Of a stretch of DNA of 64,000 nucleotides, positions 1 through 8,173 are shown piece by piece. Every line of letters starts with the position of its first letter. Position 1 is the first letter of the stretch. The notes below the pieces were generated by a model that saw nothing but the letters and a program-made list of their open reading frames with translations, ran no database searches and had not been told where the DNA came from. Source of the DNA: Pseudomonas denitrificans (nom. rej.) (lineage in GTDB: Bacteria; Pseudomonadota; Gammaproteobacteria; Pseudomonadales; Pseudomonadaceae); contig NZ_CP043626.1 of the NCBI RefSeq assembly GCF_008807415.1, positions 6,734,501-6,798,500 of the forward strand, read 5' to 3'. The position numbers were made by a program, and so were the translations under genes.

Positions 1-1
1 C

Positions 2-130
2 CTGGGCAGCGTCCCGACCCTGCTGGAACGCGACTTCAACCTGCCGCCGCTGGCCGAGTTGCTCGGCGAAGTAGCCACCATCCGCCACCTGCAAACATCC
101 GCGCGCCGACCGGAGGTGCGTCATGGCTGA
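2..130 (+). CDS. DUF692 (BufB/MbnB-like) protein, 3' end only
   Basis: Only the last 42 codons are in the window. They end in a segment of the type [16 protein letters not shown], which is the usual C-terminus of DUF692 proteins. These are TIM-barrel, iron-containing oxygenase-like enzymes related to MbnB that act with a DUF2063 partner in peptide modification. The stop overlaps the ATG of the next gene by 8 bases, which supports translational coupling. Assignment rests on this short tail plus the neighbour, so the reaction carried out here is inferred, not seen. Confidence 0.7.
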   Translation: MGSVPTLLERDFNLPPLAELLGEVATIRHLQTSARRPEVRHG

Positions 131-896
131 GACCTTGCGCGAGCAGCAGTTGCGCATGACCCGCTACATCCGCGACCCGCAGGCCAACGAGCCGCCGCCC
201 GGCATCGAGGCGCGGCGCCTGGCGGTGTACCGGCAACTGTTCTTCGGCAACCTGCAAGCGCTGCTCGCCGGCAACTTCCCGGTGCTGCATGCCAGCCTGC
301 CAAGTGAACAGTGGCAGGCGCTGACGGAGGATTTCTACGCCAGCTTCCACTGCCAGACGCCGCTGTTCACCGAGGTGGCCGGCGAGTTCGTCGAATACCT
401 GGAGGGGTGCAGCGAGCAGCCCGGCTGGGTCGCTGAACTGGCGCACTACGAATTCATCGAGACCGCGCTGCTGCTCAGCGACAACGCCGAGCCGGCCCAC
501 GACCCGGACGGTGACCTGCTCGAGGGTGTGCCGCTGCTGTCAGCGCTTGCCGCGCCGCTGGCTTATGCCTGGCCGGTCAGCCACATCGGTCCGCAACACA
601 TTCCCCTGGACGCCCCGGCCGAACCGACACTGCTGCTGGTGCGCCGGGATACCGACCTGAAGGTGTACTTCTCGCGTCTGGCCCCGTTGGCCCATGCTCT
701 GCTGGTGTCGCTGCAACAGTGGCAGCTCACCGGTCGCCAACACCTCAAGGCGCTGGCTGAAATCGCCGGCGTCGAACCGGCCGCCATCGAAGGGCAGGGC
801 GTTGCCCTGCTGGGCAGCCTGAAAGAACAGGGCGTGGTGCTCGGCACCCGCCCGAATTGCACCACTCCACGTCGTCCCCCGTTGCATCGCCCCTGA
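123..896 (+). CDS. DUF2063 (HvfC/BufC-like) putative DNA-binding-domain protein
   Basis: A 257-residue protein whose N-terminal ~95 residues match the DUF2063 pattern: Q-x-x-M-x-x-Y-I-R, then YRQLFFGN and a FPVLH segment. The family partners DUF692 enzymes in Buf/Hvf clusters and is thought to help recognise the precursor peptide. A gene for the small precursor (DUF2282-like) would be expected upstream, outside the window. The start is fixed by overlap with the end of the DUF692 gene. Function beyond the family is not visible. Confidence 0.8.
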   Translation: MAETLREQQLRMTRYIRDPQANEPPPGIEARRLAVYRQLFFGNLQALLAGNFPVLHASLPSEQWQALTEDFYASFHCQTPLFTEVAGEFVEYLEGCSEQPGWVAELAHYEFIETALLLSDNAEPAHDPDGDLLEGVPLLSALAAPLAYAWPVSHIGPQHIPLDAPAEPTLLLVRRDTDLKVYFSRLAPLAHALLVSLQQWQLTGRQHLKALAEIAGVEPAAIEGQGVALLGSLKEQGVVLGTRPNCTTPRRPPLHRP

Positions 897-908
897 AGGA
901 GAAGCGTC

Positions 909-1331
909 ATGACCGACACCCTGGCAACCGTGATCTACACCGCCCACACCCACACCACCGGAGGTCGTGATGGTCGCGGCCAGACCACCGACGGTGAACT
1001 GGACCTGCCCCTGAGCCCGCCCGGCTCCGGCCGCCCCGGCACCAATCCCGAGCAACTGTTCGCCATCGGCTGGTCCGCCTGCTTCATCGGCGCCCTGCGC
1101 CGCGCCGGGCAGAAGCTGAACGTGCGCCTGCCGGCCGATGTGGCGGTGGACGCCGAAGTCTCCCTGGGCAACACCGCCGACGGCGGCTTCGCCCTGGCCG
1201 CCCAGCTCACCGTGCACCTGCCGGGGCTGGAGGCCGAGGACAAGGCGAAGCTGGTCGACGAGGCGCATCAGATCTGCCCGTATTCCAAGGCTTCGCGCGG
1301 CAATATCGAGGTGGGGTTCGTCATTCCCTGA
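909..1331 (+). CDS. ohr: Organic hydroperoxide resistance protein (Ohr/OsmC family)
   Basis: A 140-residue protein of normal Ohr length. It carries the two redox cysteines in the expected settings: SACF near residue 60 and ICPYSKA near residue 124. Ohr enzymes are cytoplasmic thiol peroxidases that reduce organic hydroperoxides, recycled by lipoylated proteins. The ATG is preceded by GGAGAAG. The gene lies 12 bases after the DUF2063 gene and is followed by a clear terminator, so it may be the last cistron of that operon. No OhrR repressor gene is adjacent. Confidence 0.88.
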   Translation: MTDTLATVIYTAHTHTTGGRDGRGQTTDGELDLPLSPPGSGRPGTNPEQLFAIGWSACFIGALRRAGQKLNVRLPADVAVDAEVSLGNTADGGFALAAQLTVHLPGLEAEDKAKLVDEAHQICPYSKASRGNIEVGFVIP

Positions 1332-1352
1332 TCGATCCCTTGTCCACAGGGC

Positions 1353-1386
1353 AGCCCGCGCACCGTCATCGGTGTGCGGGCTTTTT
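1353..1386 (+). terminator. Rho-independent terminator after ohr
   Basis: An inverted repeat (AGCCCGC...GCGGGCT with further pairing inside) is followed by a run of five T residues. It lies 22 bases after the ohr stop codon. Confidence 0.8.
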
Positions 1387-1407
1387 CGCTCGCTCGGCGT
1401 CCCCTGT

Positions 1408-1565
1408 AGGAGCAACTGTCTTCTTCTGATAGATCGTGCCTTGGCTCCCTAACCCTCTCCCTTCGGAGCGGGGCGTGCAGCCAGGGCGGGGGAGAGGGTA
1501 TGCCCCGGCGCGATATTTCAGGCAGGTGCCATGCCCGCGATCCGCCCATGGGGCGCTCCTACAGT
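1408..1565. repeat. REP-like intergenic elements
   Basis: The stretch between the ohr terminator and the MocR gene holds several repeat parts and no gene. A partial CTGTAGGAGC lies at about 1408. An ACCCTCTCCC / GGGAGAGGGT inverted repeat lies near 1451-1499. A REP element reading TGTAGGAGCG...CGCGGGCATGG on the minus strand lies at about 1531-1565. The same REP core recurs at 4028 and 63077. Confidence 0.6.
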
Positions 1566-3001
1566 TGGGCTGCGATGCCAGGTTCGCTCTCGGGCCCGTC
1601 CGCTTGTAGTGCATCGGCCAACGTCGCGAAGGCGGACTGGAGCAGTCGGTCATCCTGCGTTGTGTTGCTGATGCTCGCTCGCACAAATTGCGGGACTGCA
1701 GCACGTCCAACGGCGAACGCCTCTGCCGTGGCAATCAGCAGATTCTTCAGCCTCAGATCGCGCTCGATATCCGATGCTCGCCAGGGCTCGGGGACTTCGA
1801 TCCAGAAGTGTGGGCACTGAGGATGCGTCCGGTAGTTCAGCCTGGCGAGCGTTCCTTCTACCAGCTCCTTGCGACGTCTGATCTCGATGACTTGCTGTTG
1901 TCGCAGCTCCCTGGCCGTACCGTTTTCGATCCACTGTGTCGCCAATTCGAAGGCCAGGGGTGTTGCCATCCAGCATGAGGCGCGGATGGCCGAGGCGATC
2001 CGGCTGACCAGGGCGGCTGGCGCATGCAGGTAGCCGACACGAAGGCCGGCGGAAACCGCTTTGCTGAGCCCGCCGATCAGGATGCTGCGCTCGGGCGCGT
2101 AATGGCTCAGCGGGAGTGCTCGGCCTCCGACCAGCACCGCGTGGGTTTCGTCTTCGATGATCAGCACATTGTGTTGACGACAGATGCGCGCAATGGCTTC
2201 CCGGCGGGGCGGTGACAGAGTCGCTGTGGTGGGATTCTGCAGAGTCGGCGTGCAATACAGAGCGGTCACTCGATGCTGTTGGCAGAGCTCGTTCAGCGAC
2301 TCCGGGAGCAGGCCCTCCTCGTCCATGGCTGCCCCCAGTAAGCGGATGCCCAGCAAGCGGGATGCGGAGATCAATCCCGGATAAGTGAGCTGCTCGGTGA
2401 CGACCGTGTCGCCGGCTCGAAGCAATGCCATCAGCGTGCAGATCAGCCCATGCTGGCCACCGTTCACACAGAGCGTTTGCTCCGGGTGGGCCTGAAAGGT
2501 GTCGGTGGATAGCCACTCTGCACCTGCCTGTCGGAAACGAGGAGCGCCGGCCTCAGGCATGTACAGCATCAGCTCATGAAGCTTCCGTGTATCACCGGAA
2601 AGATTCCTCAAGCTTTCCTCGAGAAAGGAAATCTCTGGCCCTGGTATGTGCATGTTTCGGCTCATGTCATACCACTCGGGGATTTCATCCACGAAATTGC
2701 GGAATCCCTGGCTGCGGAGAGTCTCCTGGCCACTCTGGCGAACGAAAGTACCGTCGCCCACGCGGGCCGTGACCAGTCCCATGCGTTCCAGCTCCGCATA
2801 GGCGCGGCTGATAGTGCCAACCGTCACGCCCAGTCGGTCGGCCAGAATCCGCTGCGGTAGCAGCTTGGTGCCAGCGCCGATGTCGCCGCTGAGAATGCCG
2901 GCCTCAAGGGCTTTGGCGAGGCGCTTGTACTTCGCCCCAGGAGGAACGCTCAGCGCATTCTTCAGCATTGATACGGTGTCAATACTCTCTTTGACAGCCA
3001 T
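1559..3001 (-). CDS. MocR-type GntR/aminotransferase transcription regulator
   Basis: 480 residues. The N-terminal ~80 residues form a GntR winged helix (AGTKLLPQRILADRLGV, SRAYAELERMGLV). The rest is an aminotransferase class I fold with the PLP-lysine motif GGLSKAVSAGLRVG near residue 312. MocR proteins sense an amino compound or PLP and usually control a divergent gene. Here that is the EamA exporter 79 bases away. The ATG at 3001 was chosen because GAGAGGAA sits just upstream. The open frame extends further but without a ribosome site. The effector is unknown. Confidence 0.88.
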   Translation of the reverse strand: MAVKESIDTVSMLKNALSVPPGAKYKRLAKALEAGILSGDIGAGTKLLPQRILADRLGVTVGTISRAYAELERMGLVTARVGDGTFVRQSGQETLRSQGFRNFVDEIPEWYDMSRNMHIPGPEISFLEESLRNLSGDTRKLHELMLYMPEAGAPRFRQAGAEWLSTDTFQAHPEQTLCVNGGQHGLICTLMALLRAGDTVVTEQLTYPGLISASRLLGIRLLGAAMDEEGLLPESLNELCQQHRVTALYCTPTLQNPTTATLSPPRREAIARICRQHNVLIIEDETHAVLVGGRALPLSHYAPERSILIGGLSKAVSAGLRVGYLHAPAALVSRIASAIRASCWMATPLAFELATQWIENGTARELRQQQVIEIRRRKELVEGTLARLNYRTHPQCPHFWIEVPEPWRASDIERDLRLKNLLIATAEAFAVGRAAVPQFVRASISNTTQDDRLLQSAFATLADALQADGPESEPGIAAQL

Positions 3002-3080
3002 TTTTCCTCTCAATAGCCTCGAATAAAAGGTGTCATTTGCCAGCGTAGCACCAACCATCGAGCGACTGAGGGGCAGCATC

Positions 3081-4013
3081 ATGACGACGTCATCAGCGGC
3101 GCAAGCCACGGCAAAATCGGCGAGGGGGTGGCTGGGCGGGTTCATCACCAGCCTGCTCTTTCTGTGTGTCTGCCTGAGCTGGGGAACGACTTGGCTGGGC
3201 ATCCGGATCGCCATCGAGAGCGTGCCGCCGTTGACGGCATCCGGGCTGCGCTTTTTCATCGCGTTCCCGTTGTTCCTTGTGTTCGCCCTGGTGCGCCGTG
3301 ATCCGATCTTCTTCCCACGAAAGGCGCGTGGGTTCTTCGTGTTTGTCACGCTCTGCTATTTCGGCGTGCCGTACTACCTGCTCAACTTTGGCGAGACCCA
3401 GGTTTCCTCCGGGCTCACCGCGCTGTTGTTCAGTTGCATGCCGGTGTTCATCCTGGCGTTCTCCGCCCTGGTGTTGCACGAACGCGTCCGTTTCGCCCAG
3501 GTCCTGGGCATCGCGATCGGCTTCGGAAGCCTGTTCATGATCCTGCGGGTTCAGGGCATCGGCATGGACCATGGCGGATTCGCGGGGGTGGTCGCCATCC
3601 TGGGAGCCGCTGTATTGCATGCGCTTTGCTACGTGGTGACCAAGAAGAAGGGCGCCGACATCAGCGTCATCACATACAACACGCTGCCCATCGGTATTGC
3701 CGGCCTGCTGCTGTTCACCCTCGGTCAGATGGTCGAAGCGCCGTCGTTTGCGAGCATCACGACGCGATCCTGGTGGGCGCTGGTCTATCTGGGGGTAGGC
3801 GCATCGGTAGGTGGTTTTATTGCCTATTTCGTCCTGCTCAAGCGGCTTAGCCCGGTAATCCTGTCCTTCGTCTTCATCATCTTTCCGGTGTTCGCGGTGC
3901 TTCTCGGCGCCTGGTACGAAGGCCAGGTGGTCTCGCGAGAACTGGCGGCATACTCGCTGCTGTTGCTGACAGGTTTTGCCATCACCAAGCTTCCCGGAAC
4001 CGGCCGGAAGTGA
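3081..4013 (+). CDS. EamA/DMT-family transporter
   Basis: 310 residues with ten hydrophobic segments and two EamA repeats: the first begins at about residue 22 (SWGTTWLGIRIAIE), the second at about residue 165. DMT transporters of this type export amino acids or metabolites through the inner membrane. The ATG at 3081 has GAGGGG just upstream. The upstream in-frame ATG at 3030 would overlap the divergent promoter. Regulation by the divergent MocR protein is likely by position. The substrate cannot be told from sequence. Confidence 0.85.
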   Translation: MTTSSAAQATAKSARGWLGGFITSLLFLCVCLSWGTTWLGIRIAIESVPPLTASGLRFFIAFPLFLVFALVRRDPIFFPRKARGFFVFVTLCYFGVPYYLLNFGETQVSSGLTALLFSCMPVFILAFSALVLHERVRFAQVLGIAIGFGSLFMILRVQGIGMDHGGFAGVVAILGAAVLHALCYVVTKKKGADISVITYNTLPIGIAGLLLFTLGQMVEAPSFASITTRSWWALVYLGVGASVGGFIAYFVLLKRLSPVILSFVFIIFPVFAVLLGAWYEGQVVSRELAAYSLLLLTGFAITKLPGTGRK

Positions 4014-4027
4014 GCGCGACGCGCACC

Positions 4028-4054
4028 TTGTAGGAGCGGGCCATGCCCGCGAAC
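4028..4054. repeat. REP element
   Basis: TTGTAGGAGCGGGCCATGCC followed by CGCGAAC is the typical Pseudomonas REP with an internal GGGC/GCCC palindrome. It lies just after the EamA gene and mirrors the element at about 1531-1565. Confidence 0.7.
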
Positions 4055-4105
4055 AACGGACAAAGTCCGTGTTCAACCCCCTGCACCGACTTCCCGCAGA
4101 CAAAC

Positions 4106-4136
4106 AAAAACGCCCTCTCCAAAAGGAGAGGGCGTC
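4106..4136 (-). terminator. Terminator of the leftward DoxX gene
   Basis: A perfect 10-bp stem (CGCCCTCTCC / GGAGAGGGCG) with an AAAA loop is followed on the minus strand by five T residues. It may also stop rightward transcription from the EamA gene. Confidence 0.8.
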
Positions 4137-4165
4137 GTGGGTCGACCAGATGAATCGCCAGCCTA

Positions 4166-4681
4166 TCAGACGTTCCGCGAAGCTCCCATTACCCGCCGCA
4201 CCAGCCCATCCACACTCAGCGCTCCCGCTCCCTTCAACACCAGCGGCACCAGCGCTACCAGGTAGATCAGCGGCAGCTTGTAGTTGCCAAAACCATGATC
4301 GGTAATCGAGTAGCCCTGGGCCAGTTCCGCCAGGCTCGACCACTGCGCCGGCCAGTGCACTGCGGCGATGGCGACGAGGGTCACGACGATCAGCGAGGCC
4401 GAGGCGAAACGAGTCGCCAGCCCCAGGAGCAACAACACCGGCGCGATCAGCTCGGCCCACATCGACACCTGCCAGTCGAAGCCGGCGGAGAAGTGGTTGA
4501 AAGGGAAGGGGAAGCTGGCGTGGATCTGTTCGAACCAGTTGTCGCCGTGCCATTTCTCCAGGCCCGATTCGAAGAATTCCCAGGCCAGGAACAGCCGCAG
4601 CGGGATGTCCCAGCCCCAGGCGGCGAGGCGGTCGAGTTGGTCGAAAGCGGTCTTGAGCGGGTTCAGGGTCAGCAGGGTCAT
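4166..4681 (-). CDS. DoxX-family membrane protein
   Basis: 171 residues with four hydrophobic segments and the DoxX pattern (LRLFLAWEFFESGLEKW, WAELIAPVLLLLGL). DoxX proteins are small inner-membrane proteins found with oxidoreductases and, notably, with DUF692/DUF2063 clusters, where the DoxX member is called HvfX or BufX-like. The DUF692/DUF2063 pair at 2-896 may therefore be related, although the MocR/EamA pair lies between. Start 4681 fits the family N-terminus; an extension to 4699 is possible. It precedes no other gene on its strand and ends at a strong terminator. Confidence 0.82.
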   Translation of the reverse strand: MTLLTLNPLKTAFDQLDRLAAWGWDIPLRLFLAWEFFESGLEKWHGDNWFEQIHASFPFPFNHFSAGFDWQVSMWAELIAPVLLLLGLATRFASASLIVVTLVAIAAVHWPAQWSSLAELAQGYSITDHGFGNYKLPLIYLVALVPLVLKGAGALSVDGLVRRVMGASRNV

Positions 4682-4774
4682 GGCGCACCTCGTGGGCATT
4701 ATTGTGGGCAGTCGGTCTTGGGCAGGGCTTGGGCGGCCGGGCGAGGGTTTCGCCCGGTGGCGGAGAAGTCGGGA

Positions 4775-5413
4775 TCAGGCGCTCGGCAGCACGGGACGTG
4801 CGCTACGGCGCAGGCGGACGGCCAGCTTGGCGATGAGCTTGAAGGCGATGGCGCTGAAGATCAGGCCGAAGCCCAGCGGGTACCAGGAGCCCATTGGCAG
4901 GCGCTTGCAGAAAGACAGGAAGAACACCCCGGCAATCACCCAGGTGCCGGTGCTGTGCAGGCCCTTCCAGACGCGGACGCCGAGCAGCTTCACCGCGTAG
5001 GGGAAGGAGGTGACGGCCAGCAGGGCGATGAACAGGTAGCCGACCGAGCCGGGAATGTTCGCGGCGACGCTGCGGCCGTTCCAGAAGGTCTCGGGGAAGA
5101 ACTTCACGTAGAGGATGATCAGCACCGCGTGCACGGCGTGGGAGAAGGCGAAGGCCAGCCCGAGGAAGCGTCTTTCGCGCAGCAGGCCACGGGTGAAATC
5201 GCTCGGCACCAGCGCTGCCAGGGACGAGGCGAGGAAGGTGGCGAGGAACAGCGCGAAGGAAGTGCGGGCGGTGACGCGGATCGAGCTGCGCAGCGCTTCC
5301 ACCCATTGTGGCTGGGACCACAGGGCCAGCGCGGCGGCGATCAGCACCAGCAGCGACAGCAGGGAAAACAGGCGCCAGCCATGCAGGCGGGCAGGTTCGG
5401 CGGGACGGTTCAT
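4775..5413 (-). CDS. Ferric-reductase-like (MsrQ-type) membrane protein
   Basis: 212 residues and about six hydrophobic helices. Histidines in SHAVHAV and LHSTGTW match haem-ligand positions of the ferric reductase-like transmembrane domain. The protein has no FAD/NADPH domain, so it resembles the haem-only membrane subunits such as MsrQ. No periplasmic partner gene (MsrP) is adjacent. AAGGAG lies 8 bases before the ATG. It is 93 bases upstream of the DoxX gene on the same strand, so the two may be co-transcribed. Confidence 0.75.
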   Translation of the reverse strand: MNRPAEPARLHGWRLFSLLSLLVLIAAALALWSQPQWVEALRSSIRVTARTSFALFLATFLASSLAALVPSDFTRGLLRERRFLGLAFAFSHAVHAVLIILYVKFFPETFWNGRSVAANIPGSVGYLFIALLAVTSFPYAVKLLGVRVWKGLHSTGTWVIAGVFFLSFCKRLPMGSWYPLGFGLIFSAIAFKLIAKLAVRLRRSARPVLPSA

Positions 5414-5530
5414 GGCGGGCTCCTTGGGGAACGCGGCGGGCGGGGTGCCGCCGCTGTTCTTGGAGCCATCTTGTCGACGGGCCTTATCCCGGATGTGTCC
5501 GGGGAAGGCCGTCTTGTATCTCTGTGTACA

Positions 5531-6841
5531 TCATCGGGCGGGCGGCAGTTCCAGTTGCACGCACAGCCCGCCGCTGGTGCGGTTGGACAGGGTCAGCGTG
5601 CCGCCCAGCGCCTGGCTCAGCTGCAGGGCGATCGCCAGCCCGAGGCCGGTGCCGCCGGTGCTGCGGTTGCGTGAACTTTCCACCCGGTAGAACGGTTTCA
5701 CCACTTCGGCGAGCTCTTCCTCGGGAATGCCCGGGCCGTCGTCGAGTACACGAACACACACGATGCCCTGGGTATCGCGCTCGACTTCCACCTGGGCGGC
5801 CCCGCCGAACTTCAGGGCGTTGTCCACCAGGTTGGTGAGCACCCGGCGCAGCGCGTGGGGGCGGGTTTCCAGCACGGCGTTGCTGTTGCCCTGCAGCTCC
5901 ACGGCCTGGCCGCTGTCCTGGTAGTCGAGGACCAGGCTGTCTAGGAAGGCGTCAAGGTTGACCTTCACCGCCGCCTCGCTGGCGCCGTCCATGCTGCGCG
6001 CGTAGGCCACGCCTTCGCGGACCAGGTGCTGCATCTCTTCCAGGTCACTCCACAGGCGTTCGCGCTCGGGCGAGTCGTCCATCTGCTCGACGCGCAGCTT
6101 CATCCGCGTGATGGGCGTCTGCAGGTCGTGGGAGATGGCGGCGAGCAGTTGCATGCGCTCCTTGAGGTAGGAGCCGATGCGGCCCTGCAGTGCGTTGAAG
6201 GCGCGGGCGGCGTAGGCGACTTCGCTGGGGCCGCGTTCGTCCAGCTCCGGCGCCGGGGCATCCGGATCGAGATGATCCACGGCCTGGGCCAGACGCGTGA
6301 GCGGGCGGATCGCCAGGCGCACAGCAATCCAGGTGCAGAACAGCAGCAGCGCCAGTTGCACGACCAGCACCCAGGGCAACCATTGCGCGACCGGCACACC
6401 CTTGGGCGTCACATCGATGGTCAGCGGCATGCCGTCGGCGAGTTTGAGGTGCGCCTGGAAGTGCGGAATGGAGCCGGGAATGTCCTCGAAGCGCAAGGCG
6501 TAGCGCGGGCCAATGGAGTCGGCAATGGACGTCGCCGCCATCGGCGCCTGCGCCATGTTCATCGGCTCGCCCGGTTCACCGCCATCCAGCCGGTAGCGGT
6601 AGTTGGGCCGCTGCACCATCGGCAGCCAGGCCTCGCGCTCATCCTTGGGCAGGCGGTCGAGCAGGGCGACGGCGGTGCTGACGTCGGTCTCCAGGTTGCC
6701 CAGCATCATGCTGCGCGCACTCTGGTAGCGCTCGTAGAACTGCGAGCAGAACGACAGGCTGTAGGCGAACACCAGCCCGGCGAGGAAGATCAGCGCCAGG
6801 CGCGCGGCCAGCGTGCGCGGCCAGTGCAAGAGGGATTTCAT
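5531..6841 (-). CDS. Two-component sensor histidine kinase
   Basis: 436 residues. There is a first membrane segment at about 13-35, a periplasmic region to about 150, and a second membrane segment at about 155-175. A HAMP-like linker follows. The H-box is AISHDLQTPITRMK with the phosphorylated His near residue 238. The ATPase has N (NLVDNALKFG), G1 (DDGPGIP) and G2 (GGTGLGLAIA) boxes. It starts in an ATGA overlap with the response regulator gene, the usual sign of a cognate pair. The signal sensed is not evident. Confidence 0.92.
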   Translation of the reverse strand: MKSLLHWPRTLAARLALIFLAGLVFAYSLSFCSQFYERYQSARSMMLGNLETDVSTAVALLDRLPKDEREAWLPMVQRPNYRYRLDGGEPGEPMNMAQAPMAATSIADSIGPRYALRFEDIPGSIPHFQAHLKLADGMPLTIDVTPKGVPVAQWLPWVLVVQLALLLFCTWIAVRLAIRPLTRLAQAVDHLDPDAPAPELDERGPSEVAYAARAFNALQGRIGSYLKERMQLLAAISHDLQTPITRMKLRVEQMDDSPERERLWSDLEEMQHLVREGVAYARSMDGASEAAVKVNLDAFLDSLVLDYQDSGQAVELQGNSNAVLETRPHALRRVLTNLVDNALKFGGAAQVEVERDTQGIVCVRVLDDGPGIPEEELAEVVKPFYRVESSRNRSTGGTGLGLAIALQLSQALGGTLTLSNRTSGGLCVQLELPPAR

Positions 6842-7578
6842 TGGTTGGGCTCGAGCAGTTCGACGGCCAGCGCGAAGACGTAGCCTTCGCTGCGCACCGT
6901 CTTGATATAGGCCGGCTCGCGGGCGTCATCCAGCAGGCGCTGGCGCAGGCGGCTGACCAGCAGATCGATGGAGCGGTCGAAGATGTCCGCTTCACGGCCC
7001 TGGGTGAGGTTCAGCAGCTGTTCGCGGCTGAGCACGCGCTGCGGGTGATCGACGAACACGCGCAGCAGGCGGTATTCGGCGCCGCTCAGGGCGACCAGGG
7101 TGCCGTCTTCATCCAGCAGGTGGCGCGCGGTGGTGTCGAGCTTCCAGCGGCCGAAGCCGATCAGCCGGCTCGCCTCGCTGACCTGCAGGTTCGGCGGCAG
7201 CATGCGGGTGCGGCGCAGCACGGCGTTGATCCGTGCCAGCAGCTCGCGGGCGGAGAAGGGCTTGGTGAGGTAGTCGTCGGCGCCCATTTCCAGGCCGATG
7301 ATGCGGTCGGTCTCGTCGTTGCGCGCGGTGAGCATCAGCACCGGCGTGGACTTGTGCTTGCCCACGCGCAGCTCGCGGCACAGCTTCAGACCGTCGTCGC
7401 CGGGCATCATGATGTCGAGGACGATCAGGTCGACGCTGTTGGCATCGAGGAAGGCGCGCATCTGCCGGCCGTCTCCCGCCAGGCTCACGCGCAGGCCGTT
7501 CTTCTTCAGGTAGTTGCCGACCAGCTCGCGGATCTCGCGGTCGTCGTCGACGATCAGTACGTGATCGACATGGTCCAT
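6838..7578 (-). CDS. OmpR-family response regulator
   Basis: 246 residues. The receiver domain has acidic residues DDD at 11-13, phospho-acceptor Asp55 in VLDIMMPGDDG, and Lys in LTKPFSARE. A winged-helix Trans_reg_C domain ends in KTVRSEGYVF. The start at 7578 gives the classic OmpR N-terminus; the open frame extends upstream to 8097 but that part is a shadow of the next gene. It overlaps the histidine kinase gene by ATGA. The divergent DUF2790 gene 225 bases away is a plausible target. Confidence 0.92.
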   Translation of the reverse strand: MDHVDHVLIVDDDREIRELVGNYLKKNGLRVSLAGDGRQMRAFLDANSVDLIVLDIMMPGDDGLKLCRELRVGKHKSTPVLMLTARNDETDRIIGLEMGADDYLTKPFSARELLARINAVLRRTRMLPPNLQVSEASRLIGFGRWKLDTTARHLLDEDGTLVALSGAEYRLLRVFVDHPQRVLSREQLLNLTQGREADIFDRSIDLLVSRLRQRLLDDAREPAYIKTVRSEGYVFALAVELLEPNQ

Positions 7579-7803
7579 GCCGGTTCCTCGTTCGTAGTGG
7601 GTTGAGGCGAGTTTATAGCGCAGCGCCGCGCTTGCCTTCCGTGCTTTGTATTCCACTGTATCTACAGCCGCCGCCGATACCCGGCGCGGCAAACCCGGGC
7701 CCTGCGCGACACAAGCCCGATACCTCCTGAACGTGAAATGGGCACCAACGGCGAGGCACACAGCCCCCGCCGGCCAAACCCGACACAGGACAGGAGAACC
7801 ACC

Positions 7804-8076
7804 ATGAAAGCCATCCAACTCGCCAACGTTTGTCTCTTCGCTGCCGTCGCCGCCTTCGCCAGCTTCAGTGCCCAGGCTGCCGACACCCAGCCCGCCGAGA
7901 CTTACCACTACGGCCAGAAACTGGACGTGAAGCGCGTCCTGGCCATCCACGAAGAGAACGCCTCGCCGTTCGATTGCGGCATCGTCAACGCCCGCATGGA
8001 CTACCTGGATTCCAGCGGCCAGCCGCACAGCCTGGCCTATCGCAAGTTCGCCACCAACTGCAACGAAGGCGGCTGA
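7804..8076 (+). CDS. DUF2790 small secreted protein
   Basis: 90 residues with a signal peptide of about 25 residues ending in FSAQAAD. The mature DUF2790 domain contains YHYGQKLDVKRVL and a Cys pair (FDCGIV...TNCNEGG) that could form a disulfide. DUF2790 proteins are small periplasmic proteins common in Pseudomonas, several of them near metal-responsive two-component systems. The gene is divergent from the response regulator, and GACAGGAG lies before the ATG. The biochemical role is unknown. Confidence 0.82.
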   Translation: MKAIQLANVCLFAAVAAFASFSAQAADTQPAETYHYGQKLDVKRVLAIHEENASPFDCGIVNARMDYLDSSGQPHSLAYRKFATNCNEGG

Positions 8077-8173
8077 TTCGCCTGATGCCGCGGCCATGAG
8101 TGGCCGCGGCGTTCATTCCCCGGCGTTTATCCCAAGCGTGAACCCCACGGGCCGATGGCCCACCGAGGTGCCC

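Noticed and set aside
4295..5674. 459-residue plus-strand frame
   Set aside because: Antisense to the DoxX and ferric-reductase-like genes; low-complexity Gly/Glu/Gln text, no domain.
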